A stretch of 64,000 nucleotides of DNA from Pomacea canaliculata (lineage: Eukaryota > Mollusca > Gastropoda > Architaenioglossa > Ampullariidae), in assembly GCF_003073045.1 (NCBI RefSeq), contig NC_037594.1:21520927-21584926 (forward strand). The letters run 5' to 3'. Below the pieces are notes generated by a model. That model was not told the DNA's origin and did not search any database. It saw only the letters and a program-made list of their open reading frames with translations. This document shows positions 22,201 through 35,408 of the stretch, one piece after another. The first letter of the stretch is position 1. The number at the start of each line of letters is the position of its first letter. Both the position numbers and the translations under genes were made by a program.

Positions 22201-25200
22201 CTCCTGTGGCATTGGGAAAGATGTTAGGCTACCTTCAGCACCAGTTGACAGATCTTCATTTAGAGAAACTTCTGGGGCCTGAGGCTTCAATTGATCTCTC
22301 CGACCCTCAGGGAGCATTGCGGCAGTGAGTATTTGTTAAGATTGAGTTACTTGAAAGTTTCTGTATGAGCATTCTGCAGTCTCCCTTCAATAATGTCTCA
22401 CAATTCATGCATCAGGTTCTTTTACTTTTGTGTGCATCAGAGAACTTGATGAATCACAGCTGCTTTTTAAGTCATGTGTTGAACAAGAGGCAGATTTGAA
22501 TTTGTCTTCATAATGAAATCTTTGGTGAGAGAGCACAGCTAGAAAATTGCCTCTACATGATTGGTGTCCACTTTCCAAATTGCAACTTAAGAATACCATT
22601 CAAACACTATGTAATAGCCAGTGGCATGATGGATAGCATGAGAACAGAGATAGGAGAGAAACAGAGGAAACAAACAAAAAACAGAACTATGCAGAACATA
22701 CTGTGCACATCAGGCTAAAAAATATGTCAACTTTTAAAGGCGATTTTAGCACATGACTGTTTAAAAGAATGGAACTTCTGGTTCCTTGCAAGATTATCTG
22801 AGAGCGCTAACACTATCAGTTTCAGGAACAGATACAAACTTGAAGTAATAGCTTATTATCATTAATAATAGTAGGTATCTATTATCTATTTCTTTCTTTC
22901 ACTGTTTTCTTTTTTTTTTCTTTTTTTTTTTTTGTTTCTTTGTTTGTAATCAGGCGTCTGCTGCAACAGCTGAATGCTTATGCACCAGGAGCTCAGAGTA
23001 AAGAAAAGTCTGCCAAAACTGCTAGCACACCAGGGAGTGAGGCTGATTATGTGACTTATGAGCTTTATTATCGCCCTGAGCAGGCCCAATTTAGCAAGAA
23101 TGCTCGTGTAAGCAGCTGGATTTTGTGTTTAATATGAAGATAAAAACTTGCAAATAACATACTATCCTGCTTAAACCAGTTTTTAAAATTGCAAGAAACT
23201 GATTTTTAGATTCCTTGTATCTTCTGTGAGTTTTTAGCACAGAAGCACAAATCCAAAAATATTGATACTAGCATTGTGATTGCAAATTGTGTTGACACAG
23301 TAGACCATTGTTTATGATGTTGAGAGACATTTGCAAGTCAAATGCATGTAGATTAGTGGTTAGCTATATGATATGGGCAGAGCTCAAAGAGGTCATTGGT
23401 CAGAGTTTTGTGAGTACTTAAGTGATAATAAAAAGTAGCCATTAATTTAATGGTAATATTTAACAGGAATAGACTTTGTCACAATGTTTTGACATGCTGC
23501 CAGATAATGTTAGGGATTTTTTTTTAAAAGATGTAAGACCAGATCTAGACATTGCAGTTTCACAAAACTCCAGTAGTTTAAAAGTTTTAAAGTTATAGAA
23601 AAATGTTATCTGTTGTATATAAAGATCACTTCATTTCTATTTATTCATCTGCAAAGTCTTGGAATATAACTGAAAAAATGTTTCAGATGGCAAACTTAGA
23701 AGAAAGGTTAGAGAGATTAGAAAATGCCATTGGGCACAACTTTGATAAAGTGGTAAGTATACTGTTTAATGTATACAGCAGTAGGTAGAGACAATAGCCT
23801 TTAGTTCGAATCTATACAAGAAAAATTGAAAAACTGCAGATAATTTACATTACAGTGCCTGTGTAATCTAAGGTAAACATTTTAAAGATCTTGGTCAGAT
23901 GTTAAGAAAGTTTAAGGTGGACACTATTTGTATTTGTAGATATCTCTGATTCTTCAGGTCCTTATCCAGATCATAACAAGTATGTGAAAGTTTAAATATT
24001 TGACTGTTTGCAAAATTATGGAAAAGTATAGGTGTCAGACCCAGCAATAGCTACCCTTTAACAGAACTATTTTACTGAAATTATGCTTGAAAGACTTCAG
24101 TCCTTGCCACAGCCCATGGAGAGCCTTTTTGCCTTTTCTATTTGAGTGCAACATTAAGAAAAATATTTTTGATTGCCTGATGTGCCCAATTATATACACA
24201 CAAATCACATAACATTTATCATTGTATTGCAGACTGTTCTTACTGCTGACACTGAAAACAAAAGCTTGCTGGTATGTATGTGCATTTTTGTGTGTGTTTT
24301 TTTTTTTTAAATCATAAAAACTAGGTTGATTGAAAAAGACATTACAGACTCTTTCTATGTGTTTGTGTGTTCATTACAGATGCTTTATATATGTGTGCGT
24401 TCGTATAAGTGTGTGCATGCAGATATGTATGTCTGACCATAGCAATGCATACATAATACAAGTGCATGTCAAATGTATGAAATAAGTTTGCCTGTTTGTA
24501 AATGGAAATAGTTACATAAATGTATATGAAAATGTATCTTTTTCTTGTATATTACCATGCCGTTAACTGTTTTCTCAGGGTGCTGTGGCTGCTTTAAACT
24601 CTAAGCTGTCACTGCTAGATCAAGCCAACATTGACACGGTGGAAGCCAGGCTTCAAAGTGTTATGCACAAGCTGTCACAAATTGCTGAGAAAAAGAACAA
24701 CTCTCAAGACAACCCAGAGAAGCAGCAGAAGGTCAGCACAGAATGGGGTTTCCGTGCTATAGTAAATGACAAGTGTTAAAAATAGTTCAACTAGAGACAG
24801 TTCTCAACGAATTTTTTTCCTCTCTGGGTTATTTTTCTTTAGTTTTGCTGTTAATGATAGTAGAAATATCTTAAATGATTTGTTTTGGTTCTAGAAATTT
24901 AAACCGGGGAGCTGTTACTGCAATATCTTGAATTGATTGGAAACAAAGAATCATGTTTAAGAATTGATGTTGTTATTTGGCTGGTCGAACAGATTTTAGA
25001 ACTCTTTGAGATGGTGAAGAAATTGGAAACAGTGGGTGATTCCTTGCCACATGTAGTTGATAGAATGGTGGCACTGAAAGAGCTGCATGAGCAAGGTAAA
25101 TGTTCTTGAGGATTTTTATGAAAGCAGAATAATTTTATGAACTTTCTCATGATTAAGTCAGATTTATGCAGTTACCTATCTAGCTACAAATAACCAGCAT

Positions 25201-25947
25201 TGAGACAGAAAAGATGAAGTTTTCCAAGTGGGTCAGACTCCTTAAGATTTGATAAATGTACAAACTGCTCAACAATTTGGTATCCTTTTGTGTTTTACAG
25301 TGGTGACCTATGTTTGGCAAGGCAAGGCAAGGTGGTAGGAAAGAGTATGTTTGGCTAGTCCAGCAGTTAAAAAAATAACCCCAAAATACTCAATACATAA
25401 ATTACTTATGATGTACAACAGAGACATTTCTTTTTAAAGCGTTGCAGTTCAGTCAAGCTGTCACTTATCTGGATACTGCACAGCAAGAGGTAAAGACAAC
25501 ACTGGATTCCTACAATGACATGATGAAACAGGTATGATAGCAAGAGTACATTCAGGCTTTCTCATTTTCCCTGTCATTTTTCTTCTCTGGAAGACCAGAA
25601 TTCATCCATTTGCATTTTAGAGACCAAAAAAAAAAAATCCTTCATAGTTGTCAGTGTTCATTTAGAGCACTGGACTCCAAACAACTCTTGGCCAGAGGAG
25701 TGGATTAATAAAAAAGAATCACTTTTAAAAATAATTTTTGAAAATTCACTGTTGGAATTGCTTTTTTTTTCTTCTTTTTAGAGTATTAAATCTATGTAAT
25801 TTAATGCTGTGATGTAGCTTGTTATACCTTTTATGAAGATAAATGGTATATTTTCTCCAGCTTCAAACACGCTTCAAAGAAAACATGGATGGCATCAAAG
25901 CAAACTTTGAGAGCCTTGACAAGAGGATGCAAGCACTAAAAAAGTAG
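19285..25947 (+). CDS. DCTN2: Dynactin subunit 2 (dynamitin, p50)
   Basis: Thirteen exons total 1221 bases and encode 406 residues (human 401): 19285-19320, 19776-19847, 20591-20687, 21033-21100, 21786-21878, 22164-22324, 22954-23107, 23687-23752, 24233-24271, 24579-24731, 24993-25095, 25440-25531 and 25861-25947. Diagnostic matches are MSDPKYANLPGI, SPDVYETSDLPEDEQS, DFSDSISKQRRLGYIS, ETLMQKYQRLQHEIRELS, LEKLLGPEASIDLSDP, TYELYYRPEQAQFS and DTVEARLQSVMHKL. Most of the protein after residue 95 is predicted coiled coil. Dynamitin forms the shoulder of dynactin and links the Arp1 filament to p150Glued, supporting dynein cargo transport and spindle function. I placed exon 11 at the acceptor after CGAACAG (24992) because it keeps phase and gives ILELFEMVKKL. 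The stop TAG follows MQALKK. Confidence 0.96.
19672..19733 (+). repeat. Direct repeat, copy A, just upstream of DCTN2 exon 2
   Basis: This segment (ATAAAGTAAACGCCTCCTTG onward) is repeated at 20403-20463 in the same orientation with roughly ten differences in 61 bases. The pair brackets exon 2 and the SINE that follows it. Weaker similarity also extends to the STK16 intron copy of this region. Confidence 0.8.
20010..20325 (-). mobile_element. tRNA-derived SINE in DCTN2 intron 2
   Basis: Read on the minus strand, the head has an A-box-like TAGTATAGTGGTAAAGC (plus about 20294-20310) and a B-box-like GTGTTTAGATTC about 45 bases on. A GC-richer body follows (GTGCGCCGCCCTTAC), then an oligo-T/A tail near 20010. 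This layout of RNA polymerase III boxes, unrelated body and simple tail is typical of tRNA-derived SINEs. Its GC content stands out from the AT-rich intron. Confidence 0.6.
20403..20463 (+). repeat. Direct repeat, copy B, in DCTN2 intron 2
   Basis: Partner of 19672-19733 (CTCCTTGTTATAA core shared). It lies about 730 bases downstream and is not followed by any copy of exon 2, so it represents duplication of intronic sequence only or a copy whose exon part has been lost. Confidence 0.8.
21140..21200 (+). mobile_element. 3' end of an RTE-like LINE in DCTN2 intron 4
   Basis: The plus strand reads VALCSLRSNKD followed by a stop, and then the short tandem CTAAACTAAACTAA typical of RTE 3' ends. 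The same C-terminal signature occurs on the minus strand at 62440-62530 and, more diverged, at 60391-60500. Only the last part of the element is present (5' truncated). Confidence 0.7.
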
Positions 25948-26552
25948 ATGAAGAGGAAACAAGCTGGCTTCTCGTGGAGCAAAAGTGCAATGTTATTCAT
26001 CCTGCTTTCAATAGGGCCTGCAGCCTGCTTAGTGGAAACCATCATTTTGCAAGCATTTAGAATGGTCCAGGCTTGTGTAGCATTCTTGTAAATTCTTTTG
26101 CATGCATCAGTATTGAAAGCTTCGTAAATTATAGTGTGGAATCTGCAGGTGGGAAACACTTGAAAAACAGTAACAAGTTTATGCTTATGGGAAGTGACAG
26201 GGATGGTGAATGTAAATCAGTAGTTAGTAGTAATGTGCTTCATTTTTATTTCATGGATGAACATTTCTGTGGAAAAATTATTACTTTTTTGTTAAAGAAA
26301 ATGAGTGTTAAATGTATTTCAAGTTATTTGAGTTGTGGGCCCACCTGAACAAACCTTGTATAAGAACTCTTTGATACATAGCAAGTGTTTTTGCAGAATA
26401 ATTTCTTAACTTATATTTATTTCAGTGACAGATTTTCCACATTCTGAAGTGTTTGCTTTCATGTCTCATGTAAAATATGTTTCATCTTATTGTAAAGAGA
26501 CCTTCAGAAGAGGATCTGACTTGGAGGGTGGAGGAAGAGTAATAGTGAAAAC

Positions 26553-26558
26553 AATAAA
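26553..26558 (+). terminator. Candidate polyadenylation signal of DCTN2
   Basis: AATAAA about 600 bases past the DCTN2 stop codon, followed by T-rich sequence. A UTR of this size is ordinary; other signals could be used. Confidence 0.5.
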
Positions 26559-27084
26559 TTTAGAGTACTTTTAAGACTTTTTTGGTGTCCATTGCACTTG
26601 CTACCTATATTGGTGTGACCTAATGATGTAAATATGACACTGCACAATTAAAACTGAAGAAAAAGTTGAGATTTTGTCAGTGAGATTTTGTACTTCTGTC
26701 CCCAAACCTGCTTGCCCCAATGACTGATGGTGATGAATATCAGTTCACTTTTTAACTCTTCTATCAATGATGTGATGTCTTTCTGAGATTTTATAGTCAG
26801 GCATAACTTAGTATATTGAAACATTAAAAGTTGTTTTTTATCTCTGAAATGCCAAGGGTTAATGGTCCTATTGTCTTTTAGGTAACCTTGGGAAAGATAA
26901 AGGCTAAGGGATTAGACCCCTTGAGCATGTCATGATGTTAACAGGATAGTCTGCTGGGCAAAGGTTTTCCATGAGGAAAGCACCGGTCGTGGTTCACAAC
27001 CCACATGTTGCACCCAAGACAACCCATTGGTTGAATCATCCGCATTGGCATCACATGGATTGTTTTCCAAGGAGTTTTGATTTA

Positions 27085-27145
27085 GTTTGAGCCCCAGGGG
27101 CAGTATTTATGAAGCGAGGGCAAGGTGTTGCCCTGGGGCAATGCG
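27085..27145. repeat. Paired short GC-rich palindromes
   Basis: GCCCCAGGGGC (27091-27101) is a perfect palindrome around one base, and TTGCCCTGGGGCAA (27128-27141) is a near palindrome 27 bases on. The two share the GCCC/GGGC core and could also pair with each other. They may be the fold of a small repeat; no element ends are visible. Confidence 0.35.
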
Positions 27146-30100
27146 AAGAACTCAAGGATAAATGTCTTGTTTACAAAGTTATAAAGTGGTGTTCAGGCCC
27201 TGAAGATGTTTTGCCTCTGAAATGTAGTATTCACTTAGTATAAACAGACAAAGCACCCTAAAGTAGGCTTTGCGGAAAAATTAAATGTATATCTTTATAT
27301 GTATGAACATTCAACAGATGTGCAACCGCATAGGATACGTAAGAAAAGCATGTTTACAAAATCTACATAAATGGCCATTTCCTGACAACCTATAGTTTGA
27401 TGATAAACTTTTCAAAATACGCCATGGATGAAACCCCTCTATACTTTCACCTCTTAAATAAAAACTAGGATAAACATTAACAAATGGAATTGTTGTGTTG
27501 TATTTATTTCCCAGTGTATACCTGTCTGTGTGGAATGTAATACCTGACAGAGTGACAAGCATCTTTTGCTTCTCTCTGACCTCCTTCGCCCCCAAAAAAT
27601 ACACCCTACATTGCGTCTCGTGACATTTGTCTCGTGAAAACAGAACATAACTATAAATGCTCCACAGTGTACGACATATAGGGGCGTGAGAACTTCCACA
27701 TTTCTGGTGCATCCAATGGATTCTTTCTTACGCCTGTCTCCCGATTTTTGTCGGGTTTCTTCGATGAGGAAACGAAGTTCGTTATGTTGAAGTCGGAAAA
27801 AAAAGCAAAGACTTCACACTGTCAGTTGCTGACAGATACCCCTTCGATCTCTAGTTTGAAACGGGAATCTCCGTGCATAGACGGAACCACCCACCAATTA
27901 AGTTAATCCCTGCTACGAACGTAGCTCTGTTGCTACACTGATTAATTGCAGTTATTTTGTGTTTAACTGATCAGCGTCAAGCTAATTTTTATATTTCTGA
28001 TAAAGCAGAGTGCACAGATTCTTGTGGTTAAACACAATTGGGATCTTTTGTGACCATGCCGGTTCACACTTTGTGGTTTAATTCGTGCTTCGTGCGGTCT
28101 CTTCTTGACTTCACTCATTCACTTCATGGCCAACCGTGTGCACTACGCGCTCTGTATGAGATTTCGAAGGATTAGACAACAAATTTGATGGTGTGTTGCT
28201 TGTTTTCGTGGCCTCGTACCTTCTATGCTGCGGGGAAAGTAATCCAGGACCTTGGATAACACTGGAGAGTCATACATGCACTTGCAATTTTCCCACGGCG
28301 ACTTGTCAAGGTGTATTTCTCAAAATGCATGGGAACCAAAAGTAAAAACATCAAAAAAACAAAAACAAATACAAACAAAATCTGGCCTGGATGGGAGTGT
28401 GACGCACAAAGCACGAAGGGCTGACGAAGACTGTCGCCCACCGAGTCGTCTAGAAGGCAGTGAAGCGGAGAAAGACGTAGATGGAGGTGAGCTGACGAGA
28501 AGCAGGTAACTGGGTCTGTACGTCACGGTGTCGAGCATGCGGCCTCCAGCCAACTTGGAAGTACGTGATCAACACGGACAACACGCATTCTGTTGCACGC
28601 TGGAATGTTTACAGTTGTCTTAAAGGGCCACTGGCAGGTTCTCAAATATATAAAATAATCTTTCATCAGTTCTAACAGTGAAATACACTTCTTAGTTATT
28701 GGTACTTATCATGATAACATTTGAACCATTTACTTGCAGTTCAAATACGAATTCTTTCTTACCTGATCACTACTAGGAAGGTGTTTTGTGCGCTAAATAT
28801 AACTTCAACTTGATGCATAAATACTTTCTTTAACTACCAAAAAACCATATTTACGTAATCGTGCGTTTCATGAAGACAAAGAAACAATGCTACTTACAAA
28901 AGGAAATATGTAAGCTGCATATATATATATTCTTTCTTTCGAGGTCAGGCTGACAACCAATGATAAAAGACAAACCTATAATAAACTAACTCATAGTTTT
29001 TTTGAAACTTGTAATATTAAATTAATGGAAAATTAAAGCGTGTCATAGCTGTAAATAAGCTAATCTGCAAAGTTACTCATATAATTAGGTAAAGTGCTCT
29101 TTCAGTGAGTTAATAGCATCAGTCTTTACCAAAGTTAAAATGTTGACCTATGACACTTCTTTACGGTGATTTGAGACATCTGTTTCATCAAATCTTGTAG
29201 AATTAAAACGTAATAAATGCATGATTTAGTATGTCAATAAACAACTAATGTATACATTTAATCGGTGGTACATAGTCACTAGTCATTTAGTCTGTGTTAT
29301 GTGTCATTTGCAGCATGTTGACTGTTGACAGACTGGTCATGATTTGTAACATTCAAAATAAAACTAACCTACATAGAAGCGATTGAAATGTAGAACACGT
29401 GTCTTGATTGTACTTACAAGAGAACTCGTACATATGTTTTTTTTTCCAAACACACCACCTTACCTTCTATACTTTAAAAGCATTGATGGTTAAGCAGTTC
29501 TAAGAAAATGTACATTTCAAAATATGAAACAATTTACCCCACACATGTGGTAGGACATTACTTAGAATCTTAGATGATGCAGATTTATTTATTATTTATT
29601 TCATGAAAGCAATGTAATCAATAACTATTTTATTAGGTCAGAGATAGTCACAATGATTTTACTACTCGTCATCTATAAAGAAAATTAAGCGCAATGACTC
29701 TAACAGCATTAACTAGAAATAAAGATGAACAATTCGGATATATCTTTATGACATACAAAGCAGCTTTCCCGTTTCTGCACATATACTTTTTCGTACTAAA
29801 AAGAATCCTCGTTATTTTTATACCTATTGCGATAACATCCTTTGTTTTATCAGCGCACACTGATATTACACTGTGATTCTATATAAATATTTATAAAGCA
29901 AGTCTTTCAATTTAAAAAAAAAAATAATAGAAACCATGCTCTTAAGGACAACAGTATTACGGCATGTGATGTACTTTTTTGTAAGCCATGTCGGTGTCCC
30001 TTTAATTACCGTCTACGTTCGCAGACAGGGCTGCACTCACAACTGGCATTTTATTGCCTTCATTTTAATCTTCTTTTCCTGTTTATCTTTCTTTAATTTA

Positions 30101-30586
30101 ATTCTTTACTACTTTACCGAGTTTTCGTGTCTAAAATCAGCATTTTACTTCACCAACTTGTCTCCTTATTAATATTATTAAAGGGAAACGTGCGTGTTCT
30201 TTAAAGCAAATATATATGTCAGTCCTATAATTAAAAGGTGATAAAAAAAAGCGTTTGAGTGTGTGTGTTTGTTTGCGCGTGCATGAAAAAGCAAGGGACT
30301 CAGACAGGCAGAAGAAATGATTGCCTAACGAGATTCATCATGGTGACAGCAGCCATGTATTTGGCAGGCTACAGATGAGGTCGGGTCACGTCCTAGTCCT
30401 AGGGTTTCCGCCCGCCCCATCCGCCATCTCCCCTTATCCCATTATTCCTTCCTCCCCCTCGCCTCAACGACATCCCCGCCAGCAGCCCAGACAGGACCGA
30501 GTCTTGGAGCAGCTTACTCACGAATATCCGATTACAGAGGAGGGCAAAGAACTGACACACACGCGCGTACACGCACGCACCCTGTG

Positions 30587-30594
30587 TGACGTCA
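30587..30594. promoter_or_regulatory. Full CRE palindrome TGACGTCA
   Basis: Perfect 8-base CREB/ATF consensus in a GC-rich island. No transcription start is known nearby. Binding is inferred from the motif alone. Confidence 0.3.
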
Positions 30595-31461
30595 TAAGTC
30601 GCGCCAGTGGCTGTGACTCAGGTCTCAGGTTTGATGATAAACACGGAAGTGATCAAAGCTGTGTTGAAAGTCCTTCTTTAAGTCATCTTCTGACACCCTT
30701 TGCCAGCCGACCCAAGTTTGATGTAAGTGATCCAGGTAGATAAAATGCAGTTGGAATATTGAGATCATATGTTCGAATACCAAGTTTTTTAATTATATTT
30801 ATCTCTGTAGAAGGGATGCCTGGACTAGGTTGTCGTGAAAAGATGCTTGTTGCTGACTCGATTCTGAATGAACAACCACCAAGTTGTACACCCCACCATG
30901 TCCGGTGCAACATACTCAGCACCTCCCCCCAACCCCACCACCTCTCACACCAACAATTACTACAAGGTTTCGACTATCCTGCAACACGTGTATTAATTAC
31001 ATTAACTCGTGACAGCATCAGCATGTTCTTTTCATTGAGTAACCCTATGTATATATTACCAAACAACAAGGGTACATCTTCAGCATTTCAAAACAGCTCT
31101 TAAAAAAAAAATGAAACCCACAAACATTAATGGCTCAGTAACACGAAATTATCCAGAATGTTCTGGGGTACCAAATGTTTAAAAGTGACGATAAACCGAA
31201 AGCTTTAATCCATGGAAAAACCTGTATTTTATTTTAATCCGGGTATTTTTATTTGGATGAAATGTTCATCCCAATCCTTCTACACTGTATTTTAAAGTTT
31301 AAAGTGGCTGCTTCCTAAATTCTTCCTGATAATACCAGTAACCCAAGCCCATGTCCAGTTCCAGACTGTGAATTGACTGTACACAGACTTCCCTGGAGTA
31401 TCGTCTCTGTTGTGCTCCATCACCACGTGCTTACTTCGCCACTGACAGTGTGACGCAGCTA

Positions 31462-31469
31462 TGACGTCA
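31462..31469. promoter_or_regulatory. Full CRE palindrome TGACGTCA
   Basis: Perfect CREB/ATF consensus inside the larger palindrome ATGACGTCAT, in a GC-rich island about 5.4 kb upstream of the SLC17 TATA box. Function is untested. Confidence 0.3.
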
Positions 31470-34400
31470 TAGTGACAAAATGATTGTCATCTGTGTCTTG
31501 TGTGTGTGTGGCACTACTGCAGCAGACGATATCATACACAGTCACAACGCCACGCTTTGCACGTTTTGCCATGCCAGACAAAAAGCGTGGGATAGAACAC
31601 GATGACGTGAACCATAGAACGCACGTGCTTGTTAAAACGAGGCTACGTAGACCTCACGGATCGCATTACCTGTGACGAAGTGCTTTTGGCGAAAGGAATT
31701 CTCGATGAATGGCGGTGGCTGTCAGACGGATTGAAACTGAAAGGGCCGGCGTTGCCTTCCTGGACCAAATACCGGTAAAGTTCAATAGATTGCTATCCAC
31801 TTTTAATACTTGTGATTTGTTAAGTATAGTTTAGCAAATTCATATCCCCGCCACCACCCTATCATCTTCCGCTTTCCGGTTTCCGGTTCTATATATTTTC
31901 ACGAAGTAATTAGTCCGTGATATTTTACTGCCACACACATCAACTTTGACATGGGAAGTAAAATTATGTTATGTCTACCGCAAAATTAATTAATCAGTTA
32001 TCTTTGGTTGTAGTTGTTTACACCGTTCTGGTCGATTTGGTTGAACTGTCTGTGTCCGTCCATCTTCCGCCTCGCAGCTTCCGTGATTTATATCAAACTC
32101 TACTGCATTGTGGAGAGCGGTGTCTGAGTAGCCATGCTCCTGTCGGTGAAGGTGCTGTTACTCGACTTAAAAGCTAGGTGTGGCGCTCCACTTATGAACC
32201 CCCCACCCACCCAAAAAAAAAAAAAAACCCACACACAAAGACAAGCCAATTTACTGTCATGCACTTTTTGGTGTAAGTCGGTCACATTCCTGAAAGGAGT
32301 AGGTGAAGTGGTGCATGTGCTTGAGTTTCTTACGCACGGCAATGCAGCCAGCCCTACAAACAGGAGACAGATGCAGAGAAAGAACAGTGTGCCGAAGACG
32401 AGAGCTGAACCTTAGCGACAGCCAACCTCACTGTATTTGGTGCAGAGACAACAGAAACAGTCCACTCCACACCCGTACGCAGTGGAGTAACAATGACATG
32501 TCGCACTAACTTCTTCTTTTCTGACAGAAAGAAAGGTAGAAAACTGAGCCGAAAGTAGAACTCACAACTCACAGCTGTTTGGTGCAGAGACACACAGTCT
32601 TATTCATGATGCAAACAATGCACCGCCACAGCGCGTACTGTTTGTGATAACAATGACATGTCCCTTGGTTGTCTGAGAGTTACACAAGTAACTTCTTCTG
32701 TTTCTGCTGTACTTTACAGAAACAAGAAAGTCCTTGATATCACTCGTTACATATTCCTTGATCTCGGCTGTTCAATTCTGTCTTGTCTTGCTGATATATT
32801 GCAATTGCCCACATTTTGTTGTGGATTCAATGGCATTATCTGCTTGACTGCTGTACTGTTCAATGCACAAGACCAAACTAAGTTAATTGTCATGAAATTC
32901 GTGTTGACTGTTCATCCACACAGCAAATTCACTAAAAAATATATAAAAAAAAAAGATGCTGAAGGCATTGCTCGCTTTTTAAAAACTCTCATCTCAGTCA
33001 TCTCTAGTTCGCGCATTTTGCTACCAACCACTTACCCTTCGCTCGAGTAGAGGATCGAGCAGACCGAGTGATGTAAAAGAAAAGGAAGGGAGGTGATCAT
33101 CGTCCTCACAAAAAGCTGGCCCCGAGATAAGCGAGGAGGCGGACACCTTAACTTCCTCTACGATCGTAAAGCACGAAACTACTTTAGCATTTATTGCAGT
33201 TTAGTAACAACGCAATAAAATAAAACCTACATAAACGCGCAGGCGTAGACGGTGCCCGCCCTTCTCTGCACCACCTGTCACACTTTTTGTGCAAGGTCGG
33301 CATTGACGCGTGACGGATGTTCGATTTGCATGATTTGTAGGGACCGTGCTGTGCCGAGTTCTAGAGTGCATCATCTACTCTACTGTATTTGTTACCGATG
33401 CAAAACAAACAAACAAACAAAACAAAAACCGTTGCATTTTTGCACCTGCTTTTGTTTCCGGTTCAGACCCCAACTTTGATTTGATCTTAACACTGTACAA
33501 GACTCTTCCCTATTATTTATGTACATACATAAGCGTACTGTGCAGTTGCAAAAACACAGTTATGAAACGTAAGGGGTCCTTAAGTGTAAGGTTGTTTGCG
33601 TATTTGTGTGGGAAAAAATTGCAAGAAAACAAGGAAAAGGACGCTTCTAGTACGCTAGCACCTTGTTCACGGAGTAAACATGTTGCCGTGTGGAAGATCG
33701 TGGAAGATGCCGTTGTAACGTACCACGAGGGACAGAGGCTAACAGACATGTTTACCGTTACTCTAGTGTTTACTCACCTGGGAGGAAATGCCAACAAACA
33801 GGAAAAACATAATTTGAATATTTAAAAAAGTTTAATATTCTGATTACACCTAAAGTTAACCGTCTTGGTTCTAGCCGATCCTGTATATTGACTGTTAAAA
33901 GTGCCAACTTGAAATAAATAAAGCGAGGAAAACAAAATTGGTTGGGTTGACAGTAAGATAAGATCGGCACTAAATATGTCTATTCGTCACCTGACCACTT
34001 AACAGCTCACTCACGAGGCTGGTCCCTTGGAATCAGCAAACCTCACACCCCTATCCGAGAATACATTTACCTCCCACCATTGGCCATCCTCCCTCAGCCC
34101 CACCTACGCACAAAGCGGGAGGAAGATGGGAAGGAAGGGTGGTGTAGAAATTATGGGGTTGATGATGTTGATGGTTGTGCTGTCGTTGCACGCTGCGTTT
34201 AACATGCTGTACCTGTCATTTGAACAAAAGAGCTTAGCAAGTCTGAAAACCGGTAGAAACTGTTAACCGAGTTAGGTTAAACCACTTGGTAAATAAGCCC
34301 CCAGGTTATTGTTTTCTCGGTGTTCCGAGATTTTCCTTGGGTAAAACTACTGGACAATTTGTCTCATTTTCAGGACAGATTGTTTTCCAGACCTCCTTTA

Positions 34401-35400
34401 TCTCTCTATATATATATAGTTTAGAATACTTAATTACTGTTTTCTGAAAACAGTGATCATCTATCCCGAAATGATTTATTTTGAATATTTTATACTTAAA
34501 ATCTCAAAACAAAAACCTGAAGTGTTGAAAAAATCTAGAAGTTAAAAAAACAACCCTCTCCTGTTGACGACTGTTAATTCGTGTTTGCGTGGGTCAGCTG
34601 GGTGGTGGTAGTGGTGATGGGAGGATGTGATTACAAATGTTAGCTTCGTTGCTGGACGACTGACTGACAGATACTTCATTTCGGTTTACACCTGACTCGT
34701 GAGCGCTACGCGTGCAGGCTGCTACCTTAGTAGTTCAACAAGTAACCTTTCATTTTAAAGTTGAGAAAATTGTTGTTATCTTGTTTATTTCTTTCATTCA
34801 TTCTTAACTGTAACTTTTTTTTTTACCTTTTCTCGTTCTACTATAAAAATATATATAAGGGTTGTCTCGTGACCTCACGGTCATTGATAAATGAGGTGTT
34901 AGAGCCAACACTTATCTTGGGATATGTGTGTGTGGTTGTCTTGTGAAGTTGCAATAAGGGTTATGATTGAGTAAGTCAGTCTGATCTCCTGCTTCCGAAA
35001 CATGTAGTTCGATATGTCTGCTTCGTCAGAAGGGGATTTCGTTTAACTCCTTCGACAGCAAGAGACGACCACTTTGGTAGTGAACATGGCTCGGCCGTCT
35101 TCGTCTCCTCCTGACCCTGATTTCTGAAGATTTGGCGTACTTGCTAGAACAGCTCGTTTAGAATTGTCACATATCATTGTTGCAAACTGCAGTTTAGTGT
35201 TGTCGTATCTGCTTCGTCAGAAATCTCTCGCCAGACGCGTGACGCGCCAGGTTGAGATTCCGCACTCACTCCTTCTCTTGCTCATCCGCCCTCCCGTGTT
35301 TTTCTCGACATGTCCGACAGTCGGTCCAGTCTGTTGACAAAGATTTGGCGCCTTTCGATAGGATGCTGGTTTACGGAGCTGCAAAACACACCTCAATGCG

Positions 35401-35408
35401 TGACGTCA
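35401..35408. promoter_or_regulatory. Full CRE palindrome TGACGTCA
   Basis: Perfect CREB/ATF consensus about 1.4 kb upstream of the SLC17 TATA box and the nearest of the intergenic set to that promoter. Confidence 0.35.

Noticed and set aside
27311-27712. Minus-strand 133-codon frame with an ATG
   Set aside because: No recognisable family, no splice or promoter context, and length within chance for 64 kb.
30321-30743. Plus-strand 140-codon frame in a GC-rich island
   Set aside because: It opens with TTG and not ATG, is proline-rich low complexity, and matches no known family.
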